Below, piece by piece: positions 16,857 through 24,049 of a DNA stretch of 40,811 bases (the first letter of the stretch is position 1; each line of letters starts with the position of its first letter). Made by a program: the position numbers and the translations under genes. The DNA comes from Bryobacterales bacterium (GTDB lineage Bacteria; Acidobacteriota; Terriglobia; Bryobacterales; Bryobacteraceae). The stretch covers positions 27,525-68,335 of the forward strand of contig PLFE01000071.1 of NCBI GenBank assembly GCA_003136675.1, given 5' to 3'. The notes under the pieces are model-generated. The model did not search any database. It had not been told where the DNA came from and saw only the letters and a program-made list of their open reading frames with translations.

Positions 16857-17648
16857 ATGCGAAATTCCCGTTTTCTATTCGTAGCGTTGTCCGCGGGCAT
16901 CGCGGCGTTCGGGTTGAGCGCCGGAGAAAGCTGGACCGGCAAGGACTACACGCAATGGAGCGACCAGGACGTTCAGAAGGTGCTGAACAATTCCCCGTGG
17001 GGTCAAAAGACCAGCGTCGCGTTCGATAATTCCGGCGCGGGCGGCCGTGGAGGCGGTGGCGGCCGCGGCGGGTACGGCGGCGGAGGTGGCGGAATGGGCG
17101 GAGGCGGAGGCGGAATGGGTGGAGGCGGTGGGATGGGAGGAGGCGGCGGACTAAACGGTGGTTCCGTGTCGCGTCCCAGGAACGCGGGGGCCGATGAGAC
17201 GCAAAGTCAGGGCGGCGCGCCGCGGATGGACGTTTTCGTCAGGTGGGAGAGCGCGCTTCCTGTGAAGCAGGCGCGGCTGCGGGAGCAATTCGGCGATCAC
17301 CTTCCGCATCCCGGCGATGCGACCTATACGCTGGACCACGCGGACAAGGATTACGTCATTTCCGTTGCCGGGCTGCACGGCAATGACTCGCTAAGCCCTG
17401 GCGTGATGCACGATAAACTGCTGTCCGCCACCGAGCTTGTGGTGAAGGGTAAGGACCCGATCGCACCGGAAGACGTGAAGTTCGACACCGGCACGAACGG
17501 CTACATGATCCGGTTCCTTTTCCCCCGCACCACTCCGATCGATCTCGACGATAAAGAAGTGGTGTTCCAGACCGCCATGGGGCGTCTGAAGATCGACAGG
17601 AAGTTCAAGCTGAAGGATATGGTTCTGAACGGAAAGCTGGCGCTTTGA
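16857..17648 (+). CDS. Secreted glycine-rich protein, unknown function
   Basis: 263 aa, with signal peptide (MRNSRFLFVALSAGIAAFGLSAGES) and a strong ribosome site (GGAGG, 6 nt before ATG). Three parts are visible: a short N-terminal module WTGKDYTQWSDQDVQKVLNNSPWGQK, reminiscent of a segment seen in other acidobacterial exported proteins; a glycine-rich linker (about 60-105) built from (G)nM and RGG/YGG units; and a C-terminal domain of about 150 aa with charged beta-rich sequence (MDVFVRWESALPVKQARLRE, YMIRFLFPRTTPIDLDDKEV). I do not recognise the C-terminal domain. The linker's DNA is a run of GGA/GGC codons prone to slippage. It may be cotranscribed with, but has its own terminus before, the DinB gene. 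Confidence 0.75.
   Translation: MRNSRFLFVALSAGIAAFGLSAGESWTGKDYTQWSDQDVQKVLNNSPWGQKTSVAFDNSGAGGRGGGGGRGGYGGGGGGMGGGGGGMGGGGGMGGGGGLNGGSVSRPRNAGADETQSQGGAPRMDVFVRWESALPVKQARLREQFGDHLPHPGDATYTLDHADKDYVISVAGLHGNDSLSPGVMHDKLLSATELVVKGKDPIAPEDVKFDTGTNGYMIRFLFPRTTPIDLDDKEVVFQTAMGRLKIDRKFKLKDMVLNGKLAL
17041..17158 (+). repeat. GGC/GGA-rich coding repeat (glycine linker)
   Basis: The stretch is almost pure glycine codons interrupted by ATG, CGC/CGT and TAC, with imperfect tandem units of the type GGAGGCGGAATGGGC. It stays in frame and encodes the glycine linker of the secreted protein. It is a low-complexity coding repeat, likely variable in length between strains. Confidence 0.7.
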
Positions 17649-17663
17649 AAGTTGTATGATCGC
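17649..17663 (+). promoter_or_regulatory. Repeated promoter-like element, copy 2
   Basis: Second exact copy of AAGTTGTATGATCGC, beginning one base after the stop codon of the glycine-rich gene and 17-31 bp before the DinB ATG at 17680. TATGAT (17655-17660) is the candidate -10, giving a leader of about 13 nt. The flanks are only loosely similar to copy 1, so the shared 15 bp are more likely a conserved promoter or regulator site than a recent duplication of a larger block. Confidence 0.45.
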
Positions 17664-17679
17664 TCGGGAGCACTAAAAC

Positions 17680-18207
17680 ATGAAACAAACGATTCTTTCG
17701 GCGGCCTGCCTGGCCGCCATCTGCGCCTGCGCCTGGGGACAAACGGCGGTCACCGACCCGCTCAGCAAGACAGGCAAAGGCTTCTATTCCATCGTCATCA
17801 ACAATGTCGTCAAATCGGCCGAGGAGATGCCGGAGGCGAGCTATTCCTACCAGCCGACGCCGGACGTGCGCACCTTCGGCCAGTTGATCGGTCACGTGGC
17901 GGATGCGCAGTACAGCTTCTGCGGCGCGGTGAGCGGCGATAAGACCAAACACCCGAGCCTGGAGAAGACGGCGACATCGAAAGCGGATCTGGTGCAGGGC
18001 TTGAAAGATTCGGTGGCCTACTGCCAGGCGGTTTACGGGGCCATGACGGACGCGAAAGGCGGTTCGGAAATGGTGAAGTTCCTGGGCATGAACATGCCCA
18101 AGCTATCGGTGCTCGACATCAACACGGCGCACGCGGATGAGCATTACGGGAATATCGTGACTTATTTGAGGATGAAGGGACTCGTGCCGCCTTCGAGTCA
18201 GAAGTAG
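17680..18207 (+). CDS. Exported DinB-family protein
   Basis: 175 aa, with signal peptide MKQTILSAACLAAICACAWGQ (a lipobox-like LAAIC is also possible). The remainder is a four-helix DinB/YfiT-type bundle: TFGQLIGHVADAQYSF (His72), and NTAHADEHYGNIVTYLRMKG (His151, His155) give the three histidines that bind a divalent metal in this superfamily. The family includes DNA-damage-induced proteins and thiol-dependent S-transferases (bacillithiol, mycothiol); no substrate can be assigned, and export makes a cytoplasmic thiol role less likely. The next gene starts 9 bp downstream. Confidence 0.85.
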   Translation: MKQTILSAACLAAICACAWGQTAVTDPLSKTGKGFYSIVINNVVKSAEEMPEASYSYQPTPDVRTFGQLIGHVADAQYSFCGAVSGDKTKHPSLEKTATSKADLVQGLKDSVAYCQAVYGAMTDAKGGSEMVKFLGMNMPKLSVLDINTAHADEHYGNIVTYLRMKGLVPPSSQK

Positions 18208-18216
18208 CGTACGAAG

Positions 18217-18597
18217 GTGCGCAAGGTCTCACTGCGTTTCGTTGCGCTGCTCGCCTTGGCCTCCGTCTCGCTTCAGGCGACTCACGTCAGGGGCTACACG
18301 AAGAAGGACGGCACGGTCGTCCAGGCCTACGAGCGGAAGTCGCCTGCTCTCTGCTCTACCTGCTCTCGCGACGCCCGCCATAGGATCGAGCGCAGCGCCG
18401 CCGCCAGATCGCAGTTTAAGACCGCGCATCCCTGCCCATCAACGGGACGGCGCTCTGGCGCTTGCCCCGGCTATGCGGTCGACCACGTTAAGCCGCTCGC
18501 ATGTGGGGGCGCCGACGCGCCAGAGAACATGCAATGGCAGGGGTTGGCAGCTTCAAAGGCCAAGGACAAGTGGGAACGGGCGGGCTGCATGCTCTAA
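18217..18597 (+). CDS. Small secreted HNH nuclease-like protein
   Basis: 126 aa from GTG 18217, with a signal peptide (MRKVSLRFVALLALASVSLQA). An N-terminal HVRGYTKKDGTVV motif is followed by a Cys-containing segment (CSTCSRDARHRIERSAAAR) that fits a metal-binding or signal-processing region, then the HNH core: GYAVDHVKPLACGGADAPENMQWQ with Asp89-His90, Asn104 and a following lysine region (AASKAKDKWERAGC). This pattern is widespread in small HNH proteins that cut DNA with one metal ion. A signal peptide argues for action outside the cytoplasm, for example nucleic-acid scavenging. It follows the DinB gene by 9 bp and is probably cotranscribed. Confidence 0.8.
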   Translation: MRKVSLRFVALLALASVSLQATHVRGYTKKDGTVVQAYERKSPALCSTCSRDARHRIERSAAARSQFKTAHPCPSTGRRSGACPGYAVDHVKPLACGGADAPENMQWQGLAASKAKDKWERAGCML

Positions 18598-18629
18598 GGC
18601 GCAGGTCGAGCGTTGTCTGGACGCTGCCC

Positions 18630-19649
18630 CTAATTGTTGTCGCCGTCCCGGCGCTTCAGGGTCGGACGCTCATCATCATCGCCCTTCGATTTGGTGTCGC
18701 TATCGTCGTCGCCGACCGTGCTTCCGGAACCTGAACCAGGAGCGCGGCGGAGACGGGGACGCGCCGTGTCTTTTGCGTCGTCCAGTTTCCGGCGATTGTG
18801 CATGGCCATCACGCGCAGTTTGACGTCGTTGAACTCCGACGTGGTCACAACGTATTCAGGCTTCGCTTTCAGATACTTCTCAATGTTGCTCTGCGCGGCT
18901 TTGATGCGATCGTCTGTCGGCGGATGCGTAGAGAAAACCTTTGAAATCGTGCCGGGTTTCTTCTTCTCCAGGGACTGAATCTTCTCGAAGAAGTCGACGA
19001 AAGCCGTGGGGTCGTAGCCGGCTTTGTACATGTACTCAAGCCCCAGCAGATCGGCCTCGGATTCATCCGCGCGAGAGAATTTCAGGAAGCCCATCGGAAT
19101 CGCCAGCCCCAGAGCCTGACGGATTCCATAGCCTGTCCACCCTCCCATGAAGATGAGCGGAATGGTTCCGATGTTCACCAACTGCCCTTTGGTAGCTTGG
19201 CGTGTGCCGTGGCGCGCCGCCACATGGCCGATTTCATGCGCCATCACGCCCGCCATTTCCGCTTCGTTATCGGCTTTCAAGAGAATCCCGGTGTTTACGA
19301 AGAAGAAGCCGCCGGGCAACGCGAACGCGTTCACCTCGTCGGAATCGATCACCTTAATGGTAAAGGGAACTTTCGCATCCGAATTGCGCACCAGGTTTTG
19401 CCCGATCCGGTTCACATACTCCGCAATGATGGGGTCATCGACGATCCGGGCCTGTCGCTCCACTTCCTGCGCCAACTGTTTGCCGAGCGCGATTTCCTTC
19501 TCGAGTGAATAGAAGTTAACGCCTTTGCCTACATCGCGGTTGCCGATCTGGTCGGGATCTTTTTCTTTGTTGTCGGCAAACATCGCCGACGGAAGCAGAA
19601 GCGCGAAGACGGCGAGGAAGAGGATGTATTTCCGAATCGATTCGTACAT
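18630..19649 (-). CDS. M48-family metalloprotease A, exported
   Basis: About 339 aa from ATG 19649, which opens a signal sequence (MYESIRKYILFLAVFALLLPSAMFA) and follows AGGAG by 10 nt; upstream in-frame starts lack this. The zinc site is complete: HEIGH (about 138-142) with a third ligand in DESEADLLG. ALPGGFFFVNTG and FSTHPPTDDRI are further family signatures, as in BepA/Oma1-like proteins that work on outer-membrane or membrane protein quality control. A C-terminal acidic and basic tail (SGSGSTVGDDDSDTKSKGDDD) is extra and probably disordered. The ribosome site lies in AGGAGTCTCCT, which can fold on itself. Its paralogue lies immediately upstream in the same direction. Confidence 0.9.
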   Translation of the reverse strand: MYESIRKYILFLAVFALLLPSAMFADNKEKDPDQIGNRDVGKGVNFYSLEKEIALGKQLAQEVERQARIVDDPIIAEYVNRIGQNLVRNSDAKVPFTIKVIDSDEVNAFALPGGFFFVNTGILLKADNEAEMAGVMAHEIGHVAARHGTRQATKGQLVNIGTIPLIFMGGWTGYGIRQALGLAIPMGFLKFSRADESEADLLGLEYMYKAGYDPTAFVDFFEKIQSLEKKKPGTISKVFSTHPPTDDRIKAAQSNIEKYLKAKPEYVVTTSEFNDVKLRVMAMHNRRKLDDAKDTARPRLRRAPGSGSGSTVGDDDSDTKSKGDDDERPTLKRRDGDNN

Positions 19650-19756
19650 AAGGAGGAGACTCCTATTAGACATTATAGGCCCGTCGGACAAGATTCGACT
19701 GTTCTATCTACGCGACAATGTGCCCGAAGGTTACAAAAACTTCATCCGATCGATTT

Positions 19757-20596
19757 TCAGTGCTTTTCCGCGCCTAAATGCGGCGCCTGATTCACCTGTG
19801 CCGTCCGGCGCTCCTCCAGGGCGATTGCCCGTAAACGCATCTCCTCGTACTCGGAGGTGTTCACCACGTATTCCGGGCGATGCCCCGCAATCTCGTTCAA
19901 GTGCTTTTGCGCGGCGTCTATCCGCGACGCCGTAATCGGGTGGTCGCTCCAAAGGCGTTTCACGCGGCCGGGAATCTTCCGTTCCCTTCCCTCAATTCGT
20001 TCGAACATGTCAATGGCGGCGGACGGGTCGTATCCCGACCGGTCCATGTAATCCAATCCCAACCGGTCGGCCTGGGCTTCGAAGTCGCGAACGCCCTTCA
20101 TGGCCCCGGTGCGGCCCCCGGCAGATGCGAATTCCCGCAGGGCCATACCGCTCCACCCCCCCAGAACCATCAAAGGAATCGACCCGGCCTGCAAAAGTTC
20201 GTTCCGCGTGGCCTCCCGGGTCGCGTGACGCGCGGCCACATGTCCAATCTCATGCGCCAGTACGAAGGCGAGTTCCGATTCGGATTCGGTAAGCCGCAAC
20301 AACCCACTATTCAGATAGATATGGCCGCCGGGCAGCGTGAACGCGTTCAGGTCGCCGGATTCGATGATACGCACCGTCACCGGCAAAGTGGCGTCGGACT
20401 GGCGGGTGATTTTCTGCGCCACACGGTTCACGTATTCGGATAGAATCGCGTCATCCGACAGCTTCACCTGGCGCTCCAGTTCCGCGGAGAGCTGTTTGCC
20501 TAGAGCGAGTTCGTGCTCGATACTGTAGAAGTTTACGGAGCGCGCGGGAAGGGCCGGGGCCAACAGGAGGCAGACCATACCCAGAGCGGCACGCAT
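19757..20596 (-). CDS. M48-family metalloprotease B, exported
   Basis: 279 aa from ATG 20596 (MRAALGMVCLLLAPALPARS signal); a TTG at 20614 would add six residues. It has HEIGH, a third ligand in DFEAQADRLG, TLPGGHIYLNSG and WSDHPITASRI, and is alignable with protease A over its whole length except the tail. Tandem duplication followed by divergence is the simplest origin. There is no Shine-Dalgarno, but TACACT (complement of 20603-20608) ends 6 nt before the ATG, consistent with a leaderless mRNA. It diverges from the aminotransferase with 55 bp between starts. Confidence 0.88.
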   Translation of the reverse strand: MRAALGMVCLLLAPALPARSVNFYSIEHELALGKQLSAELERQVKLSDDAILSEYVNRVAQKITRQSDATLPVTVRIIESGDLNAFTLPGGHIYLNSGLLRLTESESELAFVLAHEIGHVAARHATREATRNELLQAGSIPLMVLGGWSGMALREFASAGGRTGAMKGVRDFEAQADRLGLDYMDRSGYDPSAAIDMFERIEGRERKIPGRVKRLWSDHPITASRIDAAQKHLNEIAGHRPEYVVNTSEYEEMRLRAIALEERRTAQVNQAPHLGAEKH

Positions 20597-20636
20597 GTAA
20601 ATAGTGTAATGCAACCGGCCGGGGAACCCCGCTCCC

Positions 20637-20646
20637 GACTATAGTC
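20637..20646 (+). promoter_or_regulatory. Candidate -10 of the aminotransferase gene
   Basis: GACTATAGTC is a 10-bp palindrome containing TATAGT (20640-20645), a good -10 hexamer that ends 6 nt before the ATG at 20652. With no Shine-Dalgarno present, transcription would start at or next to the start codon. I see no convincing -35. Confidence 0.4.
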
Positions 20647-20651
20647 AAGAA

Positions 20652-21782
20652 ATGTCCGAAATCTGGAACGACTTCGCAGCCGAATTCCCCGTACGCCGCA
20701 ACGTCGTCTATCTGAACCACGCCGGAGTTTCCCCGCTCTGCCGTCCGGCCGCGGAGGCGATGAAGCAGATCGCGGAGGAGTGCTGCCAATCTGGCGCCCT
20801 CCACGCGGATCGCTGGCTGGCCGTTTATCAGGGTCTTCGCGAAGCTGCCGCCCAACTGATCGGGTCCACCGCCGGGGAAATCGCTGTCGTCAAAAACACC
20901 TCCGAGGGTATTTCCACCATCGCCAACGGGATCGCATGGAAAGCCGGCGATCGTGTGGTCGCATTTCAGGAAGAGTTCCCTTCCAACTGGCTGCCCTGGA
21001 GGAATCTGGAACATCGAGGCGTGCAAGTGACATGGCTACCCGCCACCGCTTCGCTTGACCAAATCGACGAAGCGGCGCGAGGCGCTCGACTGCTCGCCAT
21101 CAGCTATGTGCAGTATCTCAGCGGCTACCGCGCCAATCTTGAAGCGATCGGCGAGATTTGCGAGCGTCGCAACGTCTTCTTCTTCGTGGACGCGATCCAG
21201 GGGCTCGGCATCATTCCGTTGGATGTGAACCGCTCGCGCATTCACGCGCTCGCCGCCGATGGGCATAAGTGGCTGATGGGACCTGAAGGCTGCGGCATTC
21301 TCTACGTGCGAAGCACTGTCCAGGATCAAGTCAAGCCCACGGAAATCGGCTGGATGAGCGTGGGATCTTATAACGATTTTGAAGCGCGCGACCTCACCCT
21401 GCGCGCCGACGCCGCGCGCTATGAATGCGGTTCGCTCAACACCATCGGCTGTTACGGGCTACGCGCCGCCATCGAGTTCGTGAATCGCGTGGGCGTCGCT
21501 CGCATGGGTGCGGCAGTGCGGGGTCTGGCAGACCGCGTTTCGGGCGAACTGACGCGGCACGCTTTTGAGATGTGCGGGGTCCGGACGCCGGAGAACGCCG
21601 CCGGTATCGTCAGCTTTCGCAAACCGGGTGAAGGGCCGCGCGAGACGGTGCGCCACCTGCAGTCCCGCGGTTTCCTGGCGGCGGAGCGGCGGGGATGGGT
21701 GCGCGTATCGCCGCATTTCTATATCCCGCCCAGCGATATTGACAACTTGATTCAAGTGTTGCTCGAAACCGCCGCCGTATAA
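20652..21782 (+). CDS. Class V aminotransferase-fold PLP enzyme
   Basis: 376 aa, full length for the cysteine desulfurase / isopenicillin-N epimerase-like group. The PLP lysine is Lys206 in ADGHKWLMGPEG; Asp180 and Gln183 in FFVDAIQGLG hold the pyridine ring; VKNTSEGIS (about 80-88) binds the phosphate and NHAGVSPLC is the N-terminal signature. GHKWLMGPEGCG is more usual in kynureninase or epimerase-like members than in IscS/SufS, and I see no obvious catalytic-cysteine loop, so cysteine desulfurase activity should not be assumed. Reaction unknown. It is followed 12 bp later by the Rieske gene and then mutM, all on the plus strand. Confidence 0.85.
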   Translation: MSEIWNDFAAEFPVRRNVVYLNHAGVSPLCRPAAEAMKQIAEECCQSGALHADRWLAVYQGLREAAAQLIGSTAGEIAVVKNTSEGISTIANGIAWKAGDRVVAFQEEFPSNWLPWRNLEHRGVQVTWLPATASLDQIDEAARGARLLAISYVQYLSGYRANLEAIGEICERRNVFFFVDAIQGLGIIPLDVNRSRIHALAADGHKWLMGPEGCGILYVRSTVQDQVKPTEIGWMSVGSYNDFEARDLTLRADAARYECGSLNTIGCYGLRAAIEFVNRVGVARMGAAVRGLADRVSGELTRHAFEMCGVRTPENAAGIVSFRKPGEGPRETVRHLQSRGFLAAERRGWVRVSPHFYIPPSDIDNLIQVLLETAAV

Positions 21783-21794
21783 CATAGAAACTGA

Positions 21795-22094
21795 ATGGCC
21801 TTTGTCAAAGTCGCAACCCTAGCCGATCTCGAATCCAATCCACTCATCGAAGTGATGGTCGACGGAAACCCTTACGCTCTGTGCAAGTTCGATGGCGCGG
21901 TCCACGCGCTCAACGGCATATGCCCGCACCAGGGCGGTCCGCTCGGCCAGGGCGAACTCAACGGCGCAATGGTCACGTGTCCCTGGCACGCTTTCGAGTT
22001 CGATTGCCGCACCGGGAAAAATGAGTGGGATGAATCGGTGGAAACCTATCCCGTCAAGGTTGACGGCGCCGATATCTTGATCGACCTTGCCTGA
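21795..22094 (+). CDS. Rieske [2Fe-2S] ferredoxin-like protein
   Basis: 99 aa, a stand-alone Rieske domain of the NirD / ferredoxin type. Cluster ligands are Cys43 and His45 (CPHQGG) and Cys62 and His65 (CPWHAF). No signal peptide or membrane segment is visible, so it is a soluble cytoplasmic electron carrier, and no oxygenase partner is nearby. Its coding end overlaps the start of mutM by 8 bp, and it follows the PLP enzyme by 12 bp, so all three are probably on one transcript. Confidence 0.9.
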   Translation: MAFVKVATLADLESNPLIEVMVDGNPYALCKFDGAVHALNGICPHQGGPLGQGELNGAMVTCPWHAFEFDCRTGKNEWDESVETYPVKVDGADILIDLA

Positions 22095-22863
22095 GCTTCC
22101 CGAAGTCGAAACCGTGGTGCGCAGCCTGCAGTCCGTCGCTGGACGCCGCATTCAAAACATCGAAGTCCGTCAGAAGCGTATCCTCCGCGGCAAGCTTGAC
22201 GCGGCTTCCGGCAAGCGGATCGCCTCCATCCGCAGGCGCGGCAAATTCATCGTCTTCCATCTTGACGAAGGCCACCTGTTGGTACATCTCGGCATGACCG
22301 GCAAGCTGCTTCTTGACGGCGAAATCACCAAACACACGCACGCCATCTTCACCCTCGATCGCGGCGTGATCCTCTATACGGATAGCCGCCAGTTCGGCCG
22401 CATCGAATACGCGCGTGGCCTGCCGGCGCGAGTCGAATCGCTGGGCCCGGAGCCGCTCGAGATCGGTTTCGACGGCTTCCATACCGCCCTGCATGCCCGA
22501 AAAACACAGATAAAGGCGCTGCTTCTGAATCAGCGATTTCTGGCGGGTATCGGAAACATCTACGCCGATGAAGCGCTGTTCCGCGCCGGCATCCATCCCC
22601 GCGCAAACGCATCGAAAATCAGCAAGGTGCGTTCACAGAAGCTTCATGCGGCCGTCCAGCAGGTGCTCACCGAGGCCATCGCCGCCAAAGGCTCTTCCAT
22701 CTCCGATTACGTGGATTCGGAAGGCCGAAAGGGCAGCTTCCAGCACCAGCATCTGGTCTATCAGCGGACCGGCGAACCGTGCAGCCAGTGTGGCGCGGCG
22801 ATCAGGCGAACCCTGGTCGCGCAGCGGGGGACGCACTTTTGTCCGCAATGCCAGAAACGGTAA
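22087..22863 (+). CDS. mutM: Formamidopyrimidine-DNA glycosylase (MutM/Fpg)
   Basis: 258 aa from TTG 22087. The start is fixed by chemistry: the second residue must be the catalytic proline of PELPEVETV (Pro2, Glu3), and TTG is the only codon before it. Other hallmarks are Lys53 in GKFIVFH, GIGNIYADEALF (Asn157, helix-two-turn-helix region), and the C-terminal zinc finger with Cys232, Cys235, Cys252, Cys255 and Arg247 in AQRGTHFC. It removes 8-oxoguanine and FaPy bases and nicks the strand by beta,delta-elimination. The start overlaps the Rieske gene by 8 bp, suggesting translational coupling. Confidence 0.95.
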   Translation: MPELPEVETVVRSLQSVAGRRIQNIEVRQKRILRGKLDAASGKRIASIRRRGKFIVFHLDEGHLLVHLGMTGKLLLDGEITKHTHAIFTLDRGVILYTDSRQFGRIEYARGLPARVESLGPEPLEIGFDGFHTALHARKTQIKALLLNQRFLAGIGNIYADEALFRAGIHPRANASKISKVRSQKLHAAVQQVLTEAIAAKGSSISDYVDSEGRKGSFQHQHLVYQRTGEPCSQCGAAIRRTLVAQRGTHFCPQCQKR

Positions 22864-22870
22864 TCCAACG

Positions 22871-23527
22871 TCAGGAAATCAACCCCTTCCGAACCGCATA
22901 CAGAATCAGTTCCGGAAGGCTATGTAGGTTCAACTTTTGAAGAATATTCGTGCGATGCGTCTCCACGGTGGATACGCTCACAAATAGCAGATTAGCGATC
23001 TCGCGGTTACTCTTGCCACTTACCAGCAGTTGCAGTACTTCTTTTTCCCGGATACTCAGCAAATCGTAACTGTCTTCTTTGCCGCGCCTCTGCATTTCCA
23101 GCACGTAATCTTCCACCAGCATGCGGGTAATGCTGGGGCTGAAGTAAGCATTTCCCGCGGCAACGGCACGGACCGCGGCCAACACGTCCACTTCCGGCGA
23201 AGCCTTCAGCAAGTACCCTTGCGCCCCGGCCTTCAGCGCGCGCAGCACGTACGCCTCATCGGAATGCATGCTCACCATAATGATTCTCGTGCCCGGCGCC
23301 TTGGCGGCGATCTGCATGGCCGCGTCCGGACCGGAGATACGCGGCATTCCCACGTCCAATAGCACCACGTCCGGCTTGTGGAGCGTGGCGAGAGCGATCG
23401 CCTCGCTCCCATCGGCTGCCTCGGCGACCACCTGAAACTCCCCGTCGCGTTCCAGAAGATGGCGCAGCCCGCCTCGAACCAGCGGGTGATCGTCGGCAAT
23501 CAGGATTCGGGTGCGGGATCGGCTCAT
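22871..23527 (-). CDS. NarL/FixJ-family response regulator
   Basis: 218 aa from ATG 23527 (GGGAG, 9 nt upstream). The receiver domain (about 6-122) has Asp12-Asp13, phospho-acceptor Asp58 (VVLLDVGMP), Ser86 and Lys108 (GYLLKAS). A LuxR-type helix-turn-helix follows (about 152-215: LSIREKEVLQLLVSGKSNREIANLL, SVSTVETHRTNILQKL). All key residues are intact, so phosphorylation should control DNA binding. No histidine kinase is in the window. Its ATG overlaps the TGA of the upstream membrane protein (ATGA), making it the last gene of the efflux run. Paired ATACC-N8-GGTAT sites upstream of the first gene of the run have the spacing of NarL-type 7-2-7 sites. Confidence 0.92.
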   Translation of the reverse strand: MSRSRTRILIADDHPLVRGGLRHLLERDGEFQVVAEAADGSEAIALATLHKPDVVLLDVGMPRISGPDAAMQIAAKAPGTRIIMVSMHSDEAYVLRALKAGAQGYLLKASPEVDVLAAVRAVAAGNAYFSPSITRMLVEDYVLEMQRRGKEDSYDLLSIREKEVLQLLVSGKSNREIANLLFVSVSTVETHRTNILQKLNLHSLPELILYAVRKGLIS

Positions 23528-24039
23528 CGACTGACTCCCGCAGGCCGGGCCGCCCGTAGTACATCGGCTAATTCGCTCGACCTCTGTGACCCAACAACGA
23601 ACCTGGCCCCATTCACGAGCCTCACCCGCAGGCCCTCGCCGCCGTAGGCGACGTAGGCCTTCCCTTGACGGTCGCCGCGAAATCCGTACCCTCCGAAATC
23701 GCGAACCGGATCGAAGGTAACCTTCTCGACCGAGTCGATTTCGGTAAGCCGAACCCGGCGCGCGCGCCTCCAAAGCCCGCTCAGCCGGATGCTGAGTTCC
23801 CCGCCCCGGACTTCCGTGACCAGTCTCGTTGTGACGAGAAGCAGGTAGACCATCCAGAGAAATACCGTCCAACCGATCAAGCTGCCGTTCGAAATGTTAT
23901 AGCCAAAGGAATGTCCGAGTCCGACTTGCCAAATGACCATGCCAAGCATCACGCATGGCGGAGTTAAAGGGGCCAGGCCAACTCGGCGGAGCGGAAACCG
24001 CTGCCTTTCATAGTAGAGCCGGCTCGGTTTCACCGCCAT
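23524..24039 (-). CDS. Small membrane protein, DUF6141-like
   Basis: 171 aa from ATG 24039. Two hydrophobic segments (about 23-45 and 55-72) are followed by a soluble beta-rich domain, EVRGGELSIRLSGLWRRARRVRLTEIDSVEKV to VGSQRSSELADVL, with the DFGGYGFRGDRQGKAYVAYGG signature of DUF6141-type proteins, which look like membrane-anchored PH-like domains. Function unknown. It starts 10 bp after the TolC gene and overlaps the response regulator by 4 bp, so it is in the efflux transcript and may help sense or support the pump. Confidence 0.75.
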   Translation of the reverse strand: MAVKPSRLYYERQRFPLRRVGLAPLTPPCVMLGMVIWQVGLGHSFGYNISNGSLIGWTVFLWMVYLLLVTTRLVTEVRGGELSIRLSGLWRRARRVRLTEIDSVEKVTFDPVRDFGGYGFRGDRQGKAYVAYGGEGLRVRLVNGARFVVGSQRSSELADVLRAARPAGVSR

Positions 24040-24049
24040 TCGTCCCAGA

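Noticed and set aside
17041..17158. Repeat-rich stretch considered as non-coding tandem repeat
   Set aside because: It stays in frame and joins two coding halves of one gene with a good start and ribosome site.
22871..23872. A 333-codon version of the response regulator
   Set aside because: Residues before ATG 23527 overlap the upstream membrane-protein gene in another frame and lack any domain; the ATGA junction and GGGAG support the shorter form.
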